From JAEXOD01 sp963667875 (GTDB lineage: Bacteria; Bacteroidota; Ignavibacteria; Ignavibacteriales; Melioribacteraceae), in the NCBI GenBank assembly GCA_963667875.2, contig CAXXGC010000001.1, positions 496,001-560,000 on the forward strand: 64,000 nucleotides of DNA. The letters are read 5' to 3'. Position 1 is the stretch's first letter. Every line of letters begins with the position of its first letter. Under the pieces are notes generated by a model. It searched no databases, had not been told where the DNA came from, and saw only the letters and a program-made list of their open reading frames with translations. The position numbers and the translations under genes are program-made. This document shows, in pieces, positions 1 to 9,071 of this stretch.

Positions 1-1
1 A

Positions 2-499
2 ATAAATTTAACATTAAAATGGTCAAAAGAAGTAAACAAACTTATTTCCGAAATAGTATATGATATTCCCCCATTCCCATTTGTAAAACAATCGCTGGAA
101 AAAATGAAAACAAAAGCGGATATGATTGTTGTTTCGCAAACGCCCGGTGAAGCTTTAATAAGGGAATGGGAAGAACATAACATAGATAATTTTGTAAGAG
201 TAATTGCCGGACAAGAATACGGTACAAAAGCCGAACATATAAAATTTGCTGCAAAAGGGAAATATGATATTAATAAAATTCTTATGATAGGTGATGCCCC
301 GGGAGATCAATCAGCAGCAAAATCAAACGGGGTTTTATTTTATCCAATTAATCCGGGCCATGAAGAACAAAGCTGGAAAAGGTTTTATGAAGAAGCTTTA
401 GATAGATTTTTTGATGGGACGTACGCCGGAGAATATGAAGAAGGACTGATTAAAGAGTTTGAAATGTATTTACCCGAATATCCAAGCTGGAAATATTAA
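2..499 (+). CDS. HAD-family hydrolase, 5' end cut by window edge
   Basis: The reading frame is open from the first bases of the window, so only the C-terminal 165 or so residues are visible; the internal ATG at 104 is not the real start. The visible part has a HAD motif II-like VVSQTPGE, and a conserved lysine followed by the motif IV acidic cluster in ILMIGDAPGDQSAA, as in phosphatases of the haloacid dehalogenase superfamily. The N-terminal DxD nucleophile motif lies outside the window. The gene ends 2 bp before the LarA-like gene, so the two are probably cotranscribed in the sugar-acid operon. The substrate is not apparent; a sugar or sugar-acid phosphate would fit the context. Confidence 0.75.
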   Translation: MNLTLKWSKEVNKLISEIVYDIPPFPFVKQSLEKMKTKADMIVVSQTPGEALIREWEEHNIDNFVRVIAGQEYGTKAEHIKFAAKGKYDINKILMIGDAPGDQSAAKSNGVLFYPINPGHEEQSWKRFYEEALDRFFDGTYAGEYEEGLIKEFEMYLPEYPSWKY

Positions 500-501
500 T
501 T

Positions 502-1773
502 ATGTTATATTATGCACGAGGTTCGGAAACAGAAGTTATAACTATTCCTCTTCTAAAAGAAGGGATTTTGACTGCTGTTGAAAAACTGCAAGATAAAGAA
601 AATATTTTAATTATACCGCCGGATTTTACAAGGTACCACTCGCAGGCGGGATTAATTACACAAATGCTTTACGAAATTTATAAGAAAAAAATTAAAGATA
701 TATTACCGGCGGTAGGAACACATTACGCGGTAAATGAAACCGAACGTAAAATTATGTTTGGAGATATTCCTGAAAACTTATTCCGTGTTCATAACTGGAA
801 AGAAGATTTAGCTTCATTAGGTGAAGTACCCAAAGAATATATAAATGAATTAACGGAAGGGAAATTAAATTTTTCGTGGGCGGCGCAGGTTAATAAACTA
901 TTAGCGTTTGGTAATCATGATTTGGTTTTTTCAGTTGGGCAGGTTGTACCGCACGAAGTGATAGGTATGGCTAATTATAATAAAAATATATTTGTTGGTG
1001 TCGGCGGTAAAGACGGTATTCATAAAAGTCATTATCTTGGTGCTGTTTATGGAATGGAAAAAATTATGGGACGCGCTGATACTCCTGTTAGAAAAGTGTT
1101 AAATTACGCTTCGGATAATTTTACTAAACATCTGCCTATTATATATATTTTAACCGTGATAGGGAAAGATGAAAATAATCATCTTGTAATTAGAGGATTA
1201 TTTATAGGAGACGACCAGGAATGTTTTAATTTAGCGGCTGAGCTATCGTTAAAAGTAAATTTTATTATGCTTGATAAGCCGTTAAAAAAAGTTGTGGTTT
1301 ATTTAGATCCATCGGAGTTTAAGAGTACATGGTTGGGGAATAAAAGTATATACCGCACTCGAATGGCAATAGAAGATGCCGGCGAGTTGATAGTACTTGC
1401 GCCGGGGTTAAGCGTGTTTGGTGAAGATAAAGAAATAGATTTATTGATTAGAAAATATGGTTATAAAACAACACCGGAAATACTTAAATTTGTTGAAGAA
1501 AACGATGATCTAAAAAATAATTTAGCCGCCGCGGCGCATTTAATTCACGGCTCGTCTGAGGATAGATTTAGGATTACTTATTGTCCGGGTAATTTGACCG
1601 AAGCGGAAATTAAAAATGTAAACTTTAATTACGCTAAATTGGAAGATATGTTAAAAATTTATGACCCCGAAAAATTAAAGGACGGCTTTAATACTGTAAA
1701 TGGAGAGGAAATATTTTATATATCAAATCCGGCGTTAGGTTTGTGGGCGTCAAAAAACAGATTTAATTGTTAA
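502..1773 (+). CDS. LarA-family (lactate racemase-like) nickel-dependent racemase/epimerase homologue
   Basis: This 423-residue protein matches the usual LarA length (about 424). The active-site residues of characterised LarA can be placed: D41 and R44 in PPDFTR, H74 in VGTH, then H151, K161 and H177. The H-to-K (+10) and H-to-H (+26) spacings equal those of Lactobacillus plantarum LarA H174/K184/H200, where the lysine carries the nickel-pincer cofactor. It therefore probably binds that cofactor and moves a hydride at an alpha-hydroxy-acid carbon. The neighbours (6-phosphogluconate dehydrogenase, KduI, KduD, uronate transporter) suggest the substrate is a sugar acid rather than lactate; LarA homologues acting on other hydroxy acids, including gluconate, are known. 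Cofactor genes larB, larC and larE are not in the window. The exact substrate is inference. Confidence 0.85.
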   Translation: MLYYARGSETEVITIPLLKEGILTAVEKLQDKENILIIPPDFTRYHSQAGLITQMLYEIYKKKIKDILPAVGTHYAVNETERKIMFGDIPENLFRVHNWKEDLASLGEVPKEYINELTEGKLNFSWAAQVNKLLAFGNHDLVFSVGQVVPHEVIGMANYNKNIFVGVGGKDGIHKSHYLGAVYGMEKIMGRADTPVRKVLNYASDNFTKHLPIIYILTVIGKDENNHLVIRGLFIGDDQECFNLAAELSLKVNFIMLDKPLKKVVVYLDPSEFKSTWLGNKSIYRTRMAIEDAGELIVLAPGLSVFGEDKEIDLLIRKYGYKTTPEILKFVEENDDLKNNLAAAAHLIHGSSEDRFRITYCPGNLTEAEIKNVNFNYAKLEDMLKIYDPEKLKDGFNTVNGEEIFYISNPALGLWASKNRFNC

Positions 1774-1790
1774 TAATAACGGAGAAAAAA

Positions 1791-3203
1791 TTGAAACTTA
1801 AAGATATAGCAGTAGTTGGGATTGGAGTAATGGGGGGTAATTTAGCCTTAAATATTGAAAGCAAAAATTATTCGGTTGTGGTATTTGACAAAAATAACAC
1901 CGCGGTGGATACATATATACAAACAAAAGCGATTGATAAAAATATTGTTCCCGCTGTTTCATTGGAAGACTTAACCGCTAAATTAAAAAAACCGCGTAAA
2001 ATATTTTTTATGGTTCCCGCCGGTAAAATTGTGGATGAGTTGATTGAAGAATTAATTCCACATTTGGAGAAAGGTGATATATTGATTGACGGCGGAAATT
2101 CACATTTTCCGGATACAAACAGAAGAACCAAATATTTAGAAGAAAAAGGTATATTATACATTGGTACCGGCGTTTCGGGCGGTGAAGAAGGAGCTTTAAA
2201 AGGACCATCTATTATGCCGGGGGGCAACATTAAAGCGTGGGAATATGTTAAACCGATATTGCAGGACATTTCTGCAAAAATAGGAGATGGAACTCCTTGC
2301 TGCGAATGGGTAGGTGAAGACGGAGCGGGGCATTTTGTTAAAATGGTGCATAATGGTATTGAATATGGTGATATGCAGTTGATTTGCGAATCGTACCAAA
2401 TAATGAAAGATTTATTGGGTTTATCGTATGACGAAATGTTTCAAATATTCAGCGAATGGAACGAAGGGGAATTAAAAAGCTACCTGATTGAAATAACACG
2501 CGATATATTAAATTACAAAGAGAACGGAAATCCGATTGTAGAGAATATTTTGGATACAGCGGGACAAAAAGGCACAGGAAAATGGACGGTGTTGTCATCG
2601 TTGGATTTAGGCGCGCCATTAACTTTAATTAGTGAATCAGTTTTTGCGCGTGCACTATCATATCAAAAAGATGAAAGAGTAAAAGCCTCCGAAATATTAC
2701 ATGGCCCCAAGCCAAAATTTGAAGGTGATAAAAAACAATTTGTTGAAGACCTTGGTAAAGCATTATACGCCGCCAAAATTGTATCGTATGCGCAAGGATT
2801 TGTATTAATGAAATCGGCGGCTAAAGAATACTCGTGGAATTTAAATTATGGCGGTATTGCTTTAATGTGGCGTGGCGGTTGTATAATCCGTTCTGTATTT
2901 TTAGAAAAAATTAAAGACGCATACGATAAAGATATTAACTTAACAAACCTTTTATTAGAGCCGTTTTTTAAGGAAAAAATAGAAGCCTCGCAGGAAGCGT
3001 GGAGACGTGTAGTAACAACCGCAATTAACAACGGAATATGGATTCCGGCTTTATCAACCGCGTTAACATATTTTGACGGGTATAGAAACCCAAGACTTCC
3101 GGCGAATTTACTACAGGCGCAGCGCGATTATTTTGGAGCGCACACTTATGAAAGAGTAGATAAACCACGTGGTCAATTTTTCCATACTAACTGGCAGCAA
3201 TAA
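1791..3203 (+). CDS. gnd: 6-phosphogluconate dehydrogenase, decarboxylating
   Basis: Oxidises 6-phosphogluconate to ribulose 5-phosphate and CO2 with NAD(P)+ reduction, in the cytoplasm. The protein has an N-terminal Rossmann motif (VVGIGVMGGN), the family signatures GTGVSGGEEGA and KMVHNGIEYGDMQ with its catalytic Lys and Glu-containing helix region, and a C-terminal all-helical domain ending in GQFFHTNW. At 470 residues it is the long-chain form. I choose the TTG at 1791, preceded by GGAG at 1781 with a 6-nt gap. An upstream in-frame TTG at 1767 would overlap larA and lacks a good ribosome site. Its place between larA-like and kduI suggests gluconate-type acids are fed into the oxidative pentose phosphate route. 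Confidence 0.93.
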   Translation: MKLKDIAVVGIGVMGGNLALNIESKNYSVVVFDKNNTAVDTYIQTKAIDKNIVPAVSLEDLTAKLKKPRKIFFMVPAGKIVDELIEELIPHLEKGDILIDGGNSHFPDTNRRTKYLEEKGILYIGTGVSGGEEGALKGPSIMPGGNIKAWEYVKPILQDISAKIGDGTPCCEWVGEDGAGHFVKMVHNGIEYGDMQLICESYQIMKDLLGLSYDEMFQIFSEWNEGELKSYLIEITRDILNYKENGNPIVENILDTAGQKGTGKWTVLSSLDLGAPLTLISESVFARALSYQKDERVKASEILHGPKPKFEGDKKQFVEDLGKALYAAKIVSYAQGFVLMKSAAKEYSWNLNYGGIALMWRGGCIIRSVFLEKIKDAYDKDINLTNLLLEPFFKEKIEASQEAWRRVVTTAINNGIWIPALSTALTYFDGYRNPRLPANLLQAQRDYFGAHTYERVDKPRGQFFHTNWQQ

Positions 3204-3240
3204 ATATAAAATTTTATGATGAAAATATTTAGAGGTATAA

Positions 3241-4074
3241 ATGGATGTTCGTAATTCGACAAATCAAATGGGTTTTAATAAATTAAACACCAATGAATTA
3301 AGAGAAAGTTATTTAATAGAAAATCTTTTTGGAAAAAATGAGATTCCTATGATCTATTCTGATATTGACCGATCTATTACGGGTTCGGCAGTACCGGCCG
3401 GGAAAATACTAAAATTAACAGCCTCAAAAAAAGAGATGGCAGCGGATTTTTTTACCGAAAGAAGAGAAATAGGAATTATTAATATTGGTGCAAGCGGCTC
3501 CGTAATTGTTGATGACAAAATCTACAATATGGAAAATAAGGACGGCTTATACATTGGCAAGGGTAATAAGAAAATTGAGTTCAAAAGCAAAACAGCAAAA
3601 AATCCGGCTTTGTTTTATTTTGTAAGTTATCCGGCACATAAGGAATATCCCGATAAACAAATTACTTATTCCGAAGCCATTAAAAGATCTTTAGGAACTG
3701 TAATAGACGCTAACAAAAGGACACTAAATCAATATATACATCCCGATTTAATGCCAACTTGCCAGCTCGTAATGGGTTTAACCGAATTAGCGGAAGGATC
3801 TGTTTGGAATACAATGCCCGCACATACTCATCAAAGACGATCGGAAGTATATATGTATTTTGATATAAATCCCGATTCTTTTGTTGTTCATTTAATTGGC
3901 GAAGCAAAAAATACCAGACATATTATTGTTCGTAATAAACAAGCTGTATTGTCACCAAGCTGGTCGTTACATAGTGGAGCCGGAACCCGGAACTATTCTT
4001 TTATTTGGGCAATGGGCGGCGAAAATCAAGTTTTTGATGATATGGATTGGATACCAATGGAAGAACTTAAATAA
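3241..4074 (+). CDS. kduI: 5-dehydro-4-deoxy-D-glucuronate isomerase (5-keto-4-deoxyuronate isomerase)
   Basis: Converts 5-dehydro-4-deoxy-D-glucuronate, released from pectin or alginate-type oligouronides, to 3-deoxy-D-glycero-2,5-hexodiulosonate. The 277-residue length equals the family norm (E. coli 278). The zinc site is intact: H195 and H197 in MPAHTHQRR, E202, and H244 in SWSLHSGAGTR, each one position off the E. coli residues H196, H198, E203 and H245. An AGAGGT ribosome site lies just before the ATG. The product is the substrate of KduD, encoded two genes downstream, so the pair makes a contiguous pathway. Confidence 0.96.
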   Translation: MDVRNSTNQMGFNKLNTNELRESYLIENLFGKNEIPMIYSDIDRSITGSAVPAGKILKLTASKKEMAADFFTERREIGIINIGASGSVIVDDKIYNMENKDGLYIGKGNKKIEFKSKTAKNPALFYFVSYPAHKEYPDKQITYSEAIKRSLGTVIDANKRTLNQYIHPDLMPTCQLVMGLTELAEGSVWNTMPAHTHQRRSEVYMYFDINPDSFVVHLIGEAKNTRHIIVRNKQAVLSPSWSLHSGAGTRNYSFIWAMGGENQVFDDMDWIPMEELK

Positions 4075-4125
4075 CAATAGATAAATTATTAATATTCCAA
4101 GCAAATATTTAAACGAGGTTTTTAA

Positions 4126-5412
4126 ATGAGTGTTAAAAAAGAAGTTGTAAATGAGGTTCAAAAAAAAGGATATTACAGGTGGACGATTGTAGCGTTGTTG
4201 TTTTTTGCTACTACTATTAATTATATTGATAGACAAGTGCTTGGGATACTTGCCCCCGTTTTGGAAAAAGAGATTGGCTGGAGTGAACTTGATTACGGAT
4301 ATATAGTTACAGCGTTTTCCGCAGCTTATGCAATAGGACTTCTGTTTATGGGCGGAATTATTGATAAAATAGGGACTAAAATAGGATACGCAATTGCAAT
4401 ATTCGGTTGGAGTATTGCGGCTATGTTTCATGCTGCCGCAAGTAGTGTGATAGGATTTGCAACTGCACGTTTTGGATTAGGATTAAGTGAAGCGGGCAAC
4501 TTTCCTGCCGCTATAAAAACAGTCGCTGAATGGTTCCCCAAAAAAGAAAGAGCATTTGCTACGGGTATTTTTAATTCAGGATCCAACATTGGTGCTATTG
4601 TAGCTCCGTTGGTTGTTCCATGGTTAACAATAACTTACGGCTGGCAGGAAGCGTTTATTGTTACAGGCGCACTTGGATTTTTCTGGATAATTTTATGGTG
4701 GCTTTTTTATGCAAAACCGGAAGCGCATAAAAAAATATCAAAAGGTGAATTAGCTTATATTCAATCGGATCCTGCTGATACAGCCGAAAAAATTCCTTGG
4801 ATAAAATTACTTAAATATAAACAAACATGGGCATTTACAATAGCAAAGTTTTTAACAGACCCTATCTGGTGGTTTTATTTATATTGGGTTCCAAAATTTT
4901 TAAATAAAGAACACGGAATTACACTTGATAAAATTGGTATTCCTTTAATTATAATCTATTTGATGGCCGATTTTGGAAGTATTGGCGGCGGTTGGTTATC
5001 CTCATTTTTTATAAAACGCGGCTGGAGTGTTAACAAAGGAAGAAAAATAACCATGTTAATTATGGCCGTATGTGTTGTTCCTATTATATTTATTTCGATA
5101 GCAAGTGAGATGTGGATGGTTGTATTATTGTTGAGTCTTGCCACGGCGGCTCATCAGGGTTGGTCGGCAAATTTATTTACAACAGTATCAGATCTGTTCC
5201 CACGCAAGGCAGTTGCTTCTGTTGTAGGCATAGGAGGGATGGGTGGTGCAATAGGCGGAATGTTAATTGCAACAATAGCCGGATTAATTTTGCAGTTTAC
5301 CGGTAGTTATGTTATTTTATTTATTATCTGCGGTTCAGTTTATTTAATTGCTTTGGCAATTATTCAACTGCTTGTTAAAAATCTTGAACCAATTGATTTT
5401 AATATTAATTAA
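4126..5412 (+). CDS. MFS hexuronate/sugar-acid transporter (ExuT-like, anion:cation symporter family)
   Basis: A 428-residue inner-membrane protein with about twelve hydrophobic segments. The first helix carries TTINYIDRQVLGILAP, a signature of the anion:cation symporter (ExuT/GudP) branch, and the loop after helix 2 carries an MFS-type GGIIDKIG motif. Its position between kduI and kduD indicates uptake of uronates or unsaturated-uronate products. The precise ligand (galacturonate, glucuronate or a deoxy-uronate) cannot be read from the sequence. A GAGG ribosome site precedes the ATG. Confidence 0.9.
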   Translation: MSVKKEVVNEVQKKGYYRWTIVALLFFATTINYIDRQVLGILAPVLEKEIGWSELDYGYIVTAFSAAYAIGLLFMGGIIDKIGTKIGYAIAIFGWSIAAMFHAAASSVIGFATARFGLGLSEAGNFPAAIKTVAEWFPKKERAFATGIFNSGSNIGAIVAPLVVPWLTITYGWQEAFIVTGALGFFWIILWWLFYAKPEAHKKISKGELAYIQSDPADTAEKIPWIKLLKYKQTWAFTIAKFLTDPIWWFYLYWVPKFLNKEHGITLDKIGIPLIIIYLMADFGSIGGGWLSSFFIKRGWSVNKGRKITMLIMAVCVVPIIFISIASEMWMVVLLLSLATAAHQGWSANLFTTVSDLFPRKAVASVVGIGGMGGAIGGMLIATIAGLILQFTGSYVILFIICGSVYLIALAIIQLLVKNLEPIDFNIN

Positions 5413-5436
5413 AATGTTTTATTTTGAGGAAAAAAT

Positions 5437-6198
5437 ATGATACTTGATAAATTTAAACTTGACGGAAAAATAGCTATTGTTACCGGCTCCAATCAAGGTA
5501 TAGGACAGGCATACGCAAAAGCTCTTGCCGAAGCAGGAGCCGATATTATTTCCGTATCGTATCAAGATGATTTTGAGGAAACAAAAGAACTTATTGAAAA
5601 AACAGGCAGAAAATTTTATTCTTATGTGAGTGATTTTTCCGATAGGGAATCGTTATATAAATTTATTACCGCCGTAAAAAATGATTTCCCGGTAATTGAT
5701 ATTTTGGTTAATAACGCAGGTACAATTTTACGCAAACCGATATCGGAACACCCTGATGAATATTGGGATAAAGTAATTGAGGTTAATTTAACAGCCCAGT
5801 TTATTTTAACCCGCGAAATTGGCAAAAGAATGGCCGAAAGAGGAAAAGGTAAAGTTGTATTTATAGCAAGTTTATTATCTTTTCAAGGTGGTATTTGGGT
5901 GCCCGGTTACGCCGCTTCTAAAGGCGGAGTAAAACAATTGGCAATGTCGTTTGCAAACGAATGGGCCGGTAAAGGGGTTACAATTAATGCAATTGCGCCA
6001 GGTTATATTGCTACGGCCAATACAAAACCGCTGATGGAAGATGCGATAAGAAATAAAGCGATATTAGATAGAATCCCTGCCGGAAGATGGGGAATACCAG
6101 AAGATTTAGCCGGTACTATTGTGTATTTATGTTCCGAAGCATCGGATTATTTAAATGGTACAGTAGTTACTGTTGACGGCGGATGGATGGGTAGGTAG
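5437..6198 (+). CDS. kduD: 2-dehydro-3-deoxy-D-gluconate 5-dehydrogenase (SDR family)
   Basis: A 253-residue classical short-chain dehydrogenase. The cofactor motif TGSNQGIG starts at residue 17, NNAG lies at 92-95, and the catalytic residues are S145, Y158 and K162 (GYAASKGG). Length and operon context match KduD, which reduces 3-deoxy-D-glycero-2,5-hexodiulosonate to 2-keto-3-deoxygluconate with NADH. SDR substrate calls from sequence alone are weak; the assignment rests mainly on linkage to kduI. A TGAGGA ribosome site precedes the ATG. It is the last gene of the operon and is followed by a terminator. Confidence 0.88.
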   Translation: MILDKFKLDGKIAIVTGSNQGIGQAYAKALAEAGADIISVSYQDDFEETKELIEKTGRKFYSYVSDFSDRESLYKFITAVKNDFPVIDILVNNAGTILRKPISEHPDEYWDKVIEVNLTAQFILTREIGKRMAERGKGKVVFIASLLSFQGGIWVPGYAASKGGVKQLAMSFANEWAGKGVTINAIAPGYIATANTKPLMEDAIRNKAILDRIPAGRWGIPEDLAGTIVYLCSEASDYLNGTVVTVDGGWMGR

Positions 6199-6233
6199 GT
6201 AGGTGATGTAATACATATGTGATGGTAATTGGG

Positions 6234-6262
6234 CCCGGCAGCTTTTATTGCCGGGTTTTTTA
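6234..6262 (+). terminator. Rho-independent terminator of the sugar-acid operon
   Basis: A 7-bp G+C-rich stem (CCCGGCA / TGCCGGG) with an 8-nt loop is followed directly by seven T residues. It lies 35 bp after kduD, before the convergent outer-membrane gene. Confidence 0.88.
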
Positions 6263-6291
6263 ATTTTAAACCGAATTTTTACTATACCCGT

Positions 6292-7503
6292 TTATAATCC
6301 ATAACCACGGTATGTTAATGTTAGTCCTTTAAGATTTGTTTCCATAGGTGAATCATAAAAGGTATAAGCATCGTAATACTCAAGAACAAAATGTTTTGTA
6401 ATATAATTAATAGTGCTGTTTTCTATTGTAGCGTTTAATAATTTAAATAATCCCTCAGATGAAAATCCTATCCCGTCAGCTTTTTTATTATCATTGTAAC
6501 CTCTGCCATAAAAACGACCGGATGTAATTATTAAAGTTTCAAATATGTTAAATATATGCCCTTTATGTATAATAACATTATTATCTCCTTTTAATTGAAT
6601 TAAATTTTTACCGATTTTAATATCACCAAAAATATTTTGATACTCATATCCATTCTCATCACTACTAATAAGCATATCTTCCGCTTCTGCGGTAAACGAA
6701 TAACTAAAAGCATTAATAATAATTAATTTGGTGTTTAATTCAAGACCAAAATTAAACGAATAACCTAAACGACCAGTGCGTGAAATAGGATCGGACTGTG
6801 ACGGATCAATATAACTAACTTCATTACCAATATTTAATAATGCGTATCCAAGCGTAAAACTTGAAAGTGGTTTTATAAACGAGTTTTCACTTAAGTTTAA
6901 TTTTACACCCGGGAGAATTAGTTTAGTTAAAGGAGCTGTAACCATTAAACCAAAGTCGTATGCCATACCATTTAATTCAACAGTTTTTCTCATCTCACCA
7001 ACGTTATTCATAACATCTTTGTAAGATTTTATGGAAATTCCAAAGTTAAAAATTAAAAAACTTTCGTAACTTGCACCAAGGCTAAAACAATCAAATGAAG
7101 TATAGCCGCCATTATAAAATGATTTTCCATAATCAAGTTTGTTATGAATATAACCCACACCAACTGAAAGGGGGATATTGGCCTTTGAATTAGCGAAATT
7201 ATAACCTGCGGTTATTCCAAAGGAAGAATATGTCATCTCATCATAATACCAAGCAGGAATCCATTTTGTCTTTTCCGGCATAATAAATAAAGAAAGATTA
7301 TTTTTAGACGCGAAATTACCCAATTGAGCCGGATTTAAATAAAAACCACTTGCATCGTATTGAGGAATGGCAGTACCTATACTTCCTGCGCCAAATAAAA
7401 GAGGAGATTGCTGTAATGTTAATGATGAAACAGCACCGCTTTGAGCAAAAGCCGATTGAATTAAAATGAAGGAAAATACTACTGCTAAAAGTTTTTTTGA
7501 CAT
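6292..7503 (-). CDS. Outer-membrane beta-barrel protein, PorV/PorQ-like
   Basis: The start is placed at the ATG at 7503 because it gives a clean signal peptide ending SAFAQS; the frame extends 30 codons further upstream but with no signal-like start. The mature 380 or so residues are rich in alternating beta strands with aromatic girdle residues. Near the N-terminus is DASGFYLNPAQLG, the motif typical of PorV/PorQ and FadL-type barrels of Bacteroidota and Ignavibacteriota. PorV shuttles T9SS cargo at the outer membrane, and PorQ-like paralogues have less clear roles. It stands alone, convergent with the kdu operon. It could be any of several paralogues, so no gene symbol is given. Confidence 0.7.
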   Translation of the reverse strand: MSKKLLAVVFSFILIQSAFAQSGAVSSLTLQQSPLLFGAGSIGTAIPQYDASGFYLNPAQLGNFASKNNLSLFIMPEKTKWIPAWYYDEMTYSSFGITAGYNFANSKANIPLSVGVGYIHNKLDYGKSFYNGGYTSFDCFSLGASYESFLIFNFGISIKSYKDVMNNVGEMRKTVELNGMAYDFGLMVTAPLTKLILPGVKLNLSENSFIKPLSSFTLGYALLNIGNEVSYIDPSQSDPISRTGRLGYSFNFGLELNTKLIIINAFSYSFTAEAEDMLISSDENGYEYQNIFGDIKIGKNLIQLKGDNNVIIHKGHIFNIFETLIITSGRFYGRGYNDNKKADGIGFSSEGLFKLLNATIENSTINYITKHFVLEYYDAYTFYDSPMETNLKGLTLTYRGYGL

Positions 7504-7836
7504 AACAAACCCAATATTTATGAATGAAATAATAATTGCCAACTTATGTAAAACAAAAAAAAATCGCAAGGGGGAAAATAAATACACTTCCAAATGCTTA
7601 AAGATTAATCAGTTACAATAGTATCGTCTTCCCATGGGGCGGTAATTAAAATATACATAACATCGGTTAAAATTACCGCAAAAAAATATAATCATAATGG
7701 TGCTGATTAAACTTTGTTTATTTACATCTAAATAAAGTATACTATCACTATTTACAGCAATCAAAACGCTGTTCGTAGAAATCATTTGATTAATGAAATA
7801 AAATACTTTCACCTTAATGGCAGCAATATAAAGCAT

Positions 7837-8775
7837 TGTCTGAACCTTGATTTACATGATTAAAGGATTGCCATGATTTTGATATTGTCTGAACTATGAT
7901 TTATGTGATTTGGATGATTGTGAGGAAGGGAATATCAAATTCTAAAGTAATCAAAAATAGATGACTGAACTCAGATTTATGCAGATCAAAATCAGCGGTT
8001 ATCAGTTAAATCAGCGTCATCAGTGTTCAAAATCTTGTATTTATTTGATTAAAGGATTACCATGATTTTAATATTGTCTGAACTATGATTTGTGTGATAT
8101 GAATGATTATGAGGAATAAAATATCAACTACTATAGTAATCAAAAATAATTGATTGAACACAGATTCGCGCAGATCAAATCAGTGGTTATCAGTTAAATC
8201 AGCGTCATAAGTGTTCAAAAAAACATTATAGAACGCAGATTTTCACAGATTAGGCGGATTAACGCAGATTTAGCCATTGTCTGAACCATGATTTACTTGA
8301 TTAAAGGATTACCATGATTTTAATATTGTCGGAACTATGATTTTTGTGATTTGAATGATTATGAGGAAAGAAATATCAAAATTAATTGTTATCTAAAATA
8401 GATGATTGAACGCAGATTCACATATATCAAAATCAGCGGTTATCAGTTAAATCAGCGTCATCAGTGTTCAAAATCTTGTATTTATTTGATTAAAGGATTA
8501 CCATGATTTTAATATTGTCGGGACTATGATTTCTGTGATTTGAATGATTGTGAGGAATAAAATATCAAATACTATAGTAATCAAAAATAACTGATTGAAC
8601 ACAGATTCGCGCAGATCAAATCAGCGGTTTTCAGTTAAATCAGCGTCATCAGTGTTCAAAATATTGTATTAACATGATTTAAGGATTACCATGATTTTAA
8701 TATTGTCTGAACTATGATTTGTGTGATATGAATGATTGTGAGGAATAAAATATCAAATACTATAGTAATCAAAAA
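7837..8775. repeat. Non-coding tandem repeat array, period about 189 bp
   Basis: The core TGTC(T/G)(G)AACTATGATTT recurs at about 7886, 8075, 8327, 8516 and 8704, giving spacings of 189, 252, 189 and 188 (one unit holds a 63-bp extra piece). Each unit also carries GGATTACCATGATTTTAAT, a purine-rich GTGAGGAA block, CACAGATTCGCGCAGATCAA and CAGCGGTTATCAG. No open frame of note crosses it. Relatives occur at 24353 and 38546. Confidence 0.9.
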
Positions 8776-9071
8776 TAAATTATAAACACAGATTACATAG
8801 AAAAATATTATTTGCACCCGAAAATTATGAAAATAGGAAATTGAGATTAACCCGCGTACGGTACTCTTTAATCGGTTGTTAACTTTCCAATTATTAGATT
8901 TAATTTAAATCTGTTTAGAATTCAAAATTATAAAAAAAAATTTAATGATTAAAAAATACTTTGAAAACATCTAAAATTGTTGTAAATTATTACGCAATGT
9001 AAAATTGAATCTATTTCCCTTTTTGAATAAGTTATTTTATTATTAACAAAATTCTGTATTAAGGAGGAAGT
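8776..9071. other. Intergenic, no recognised feature except a ribosome site
   Basis: AT-rich DNA between the repeat array and the next gene. AAGGAGG at 9061-9067 is a strong ribosome site for the GLUG protein; no other element was recognised. Confidence 0.5.

Noticed and set aside
7609..7836. 75-codon minus-strand frame upstream of the repeat array
   Set aside because: No ribosome site, no recognisable domain, low-complexity hydrophobic content typical of random AT-rich DNA.
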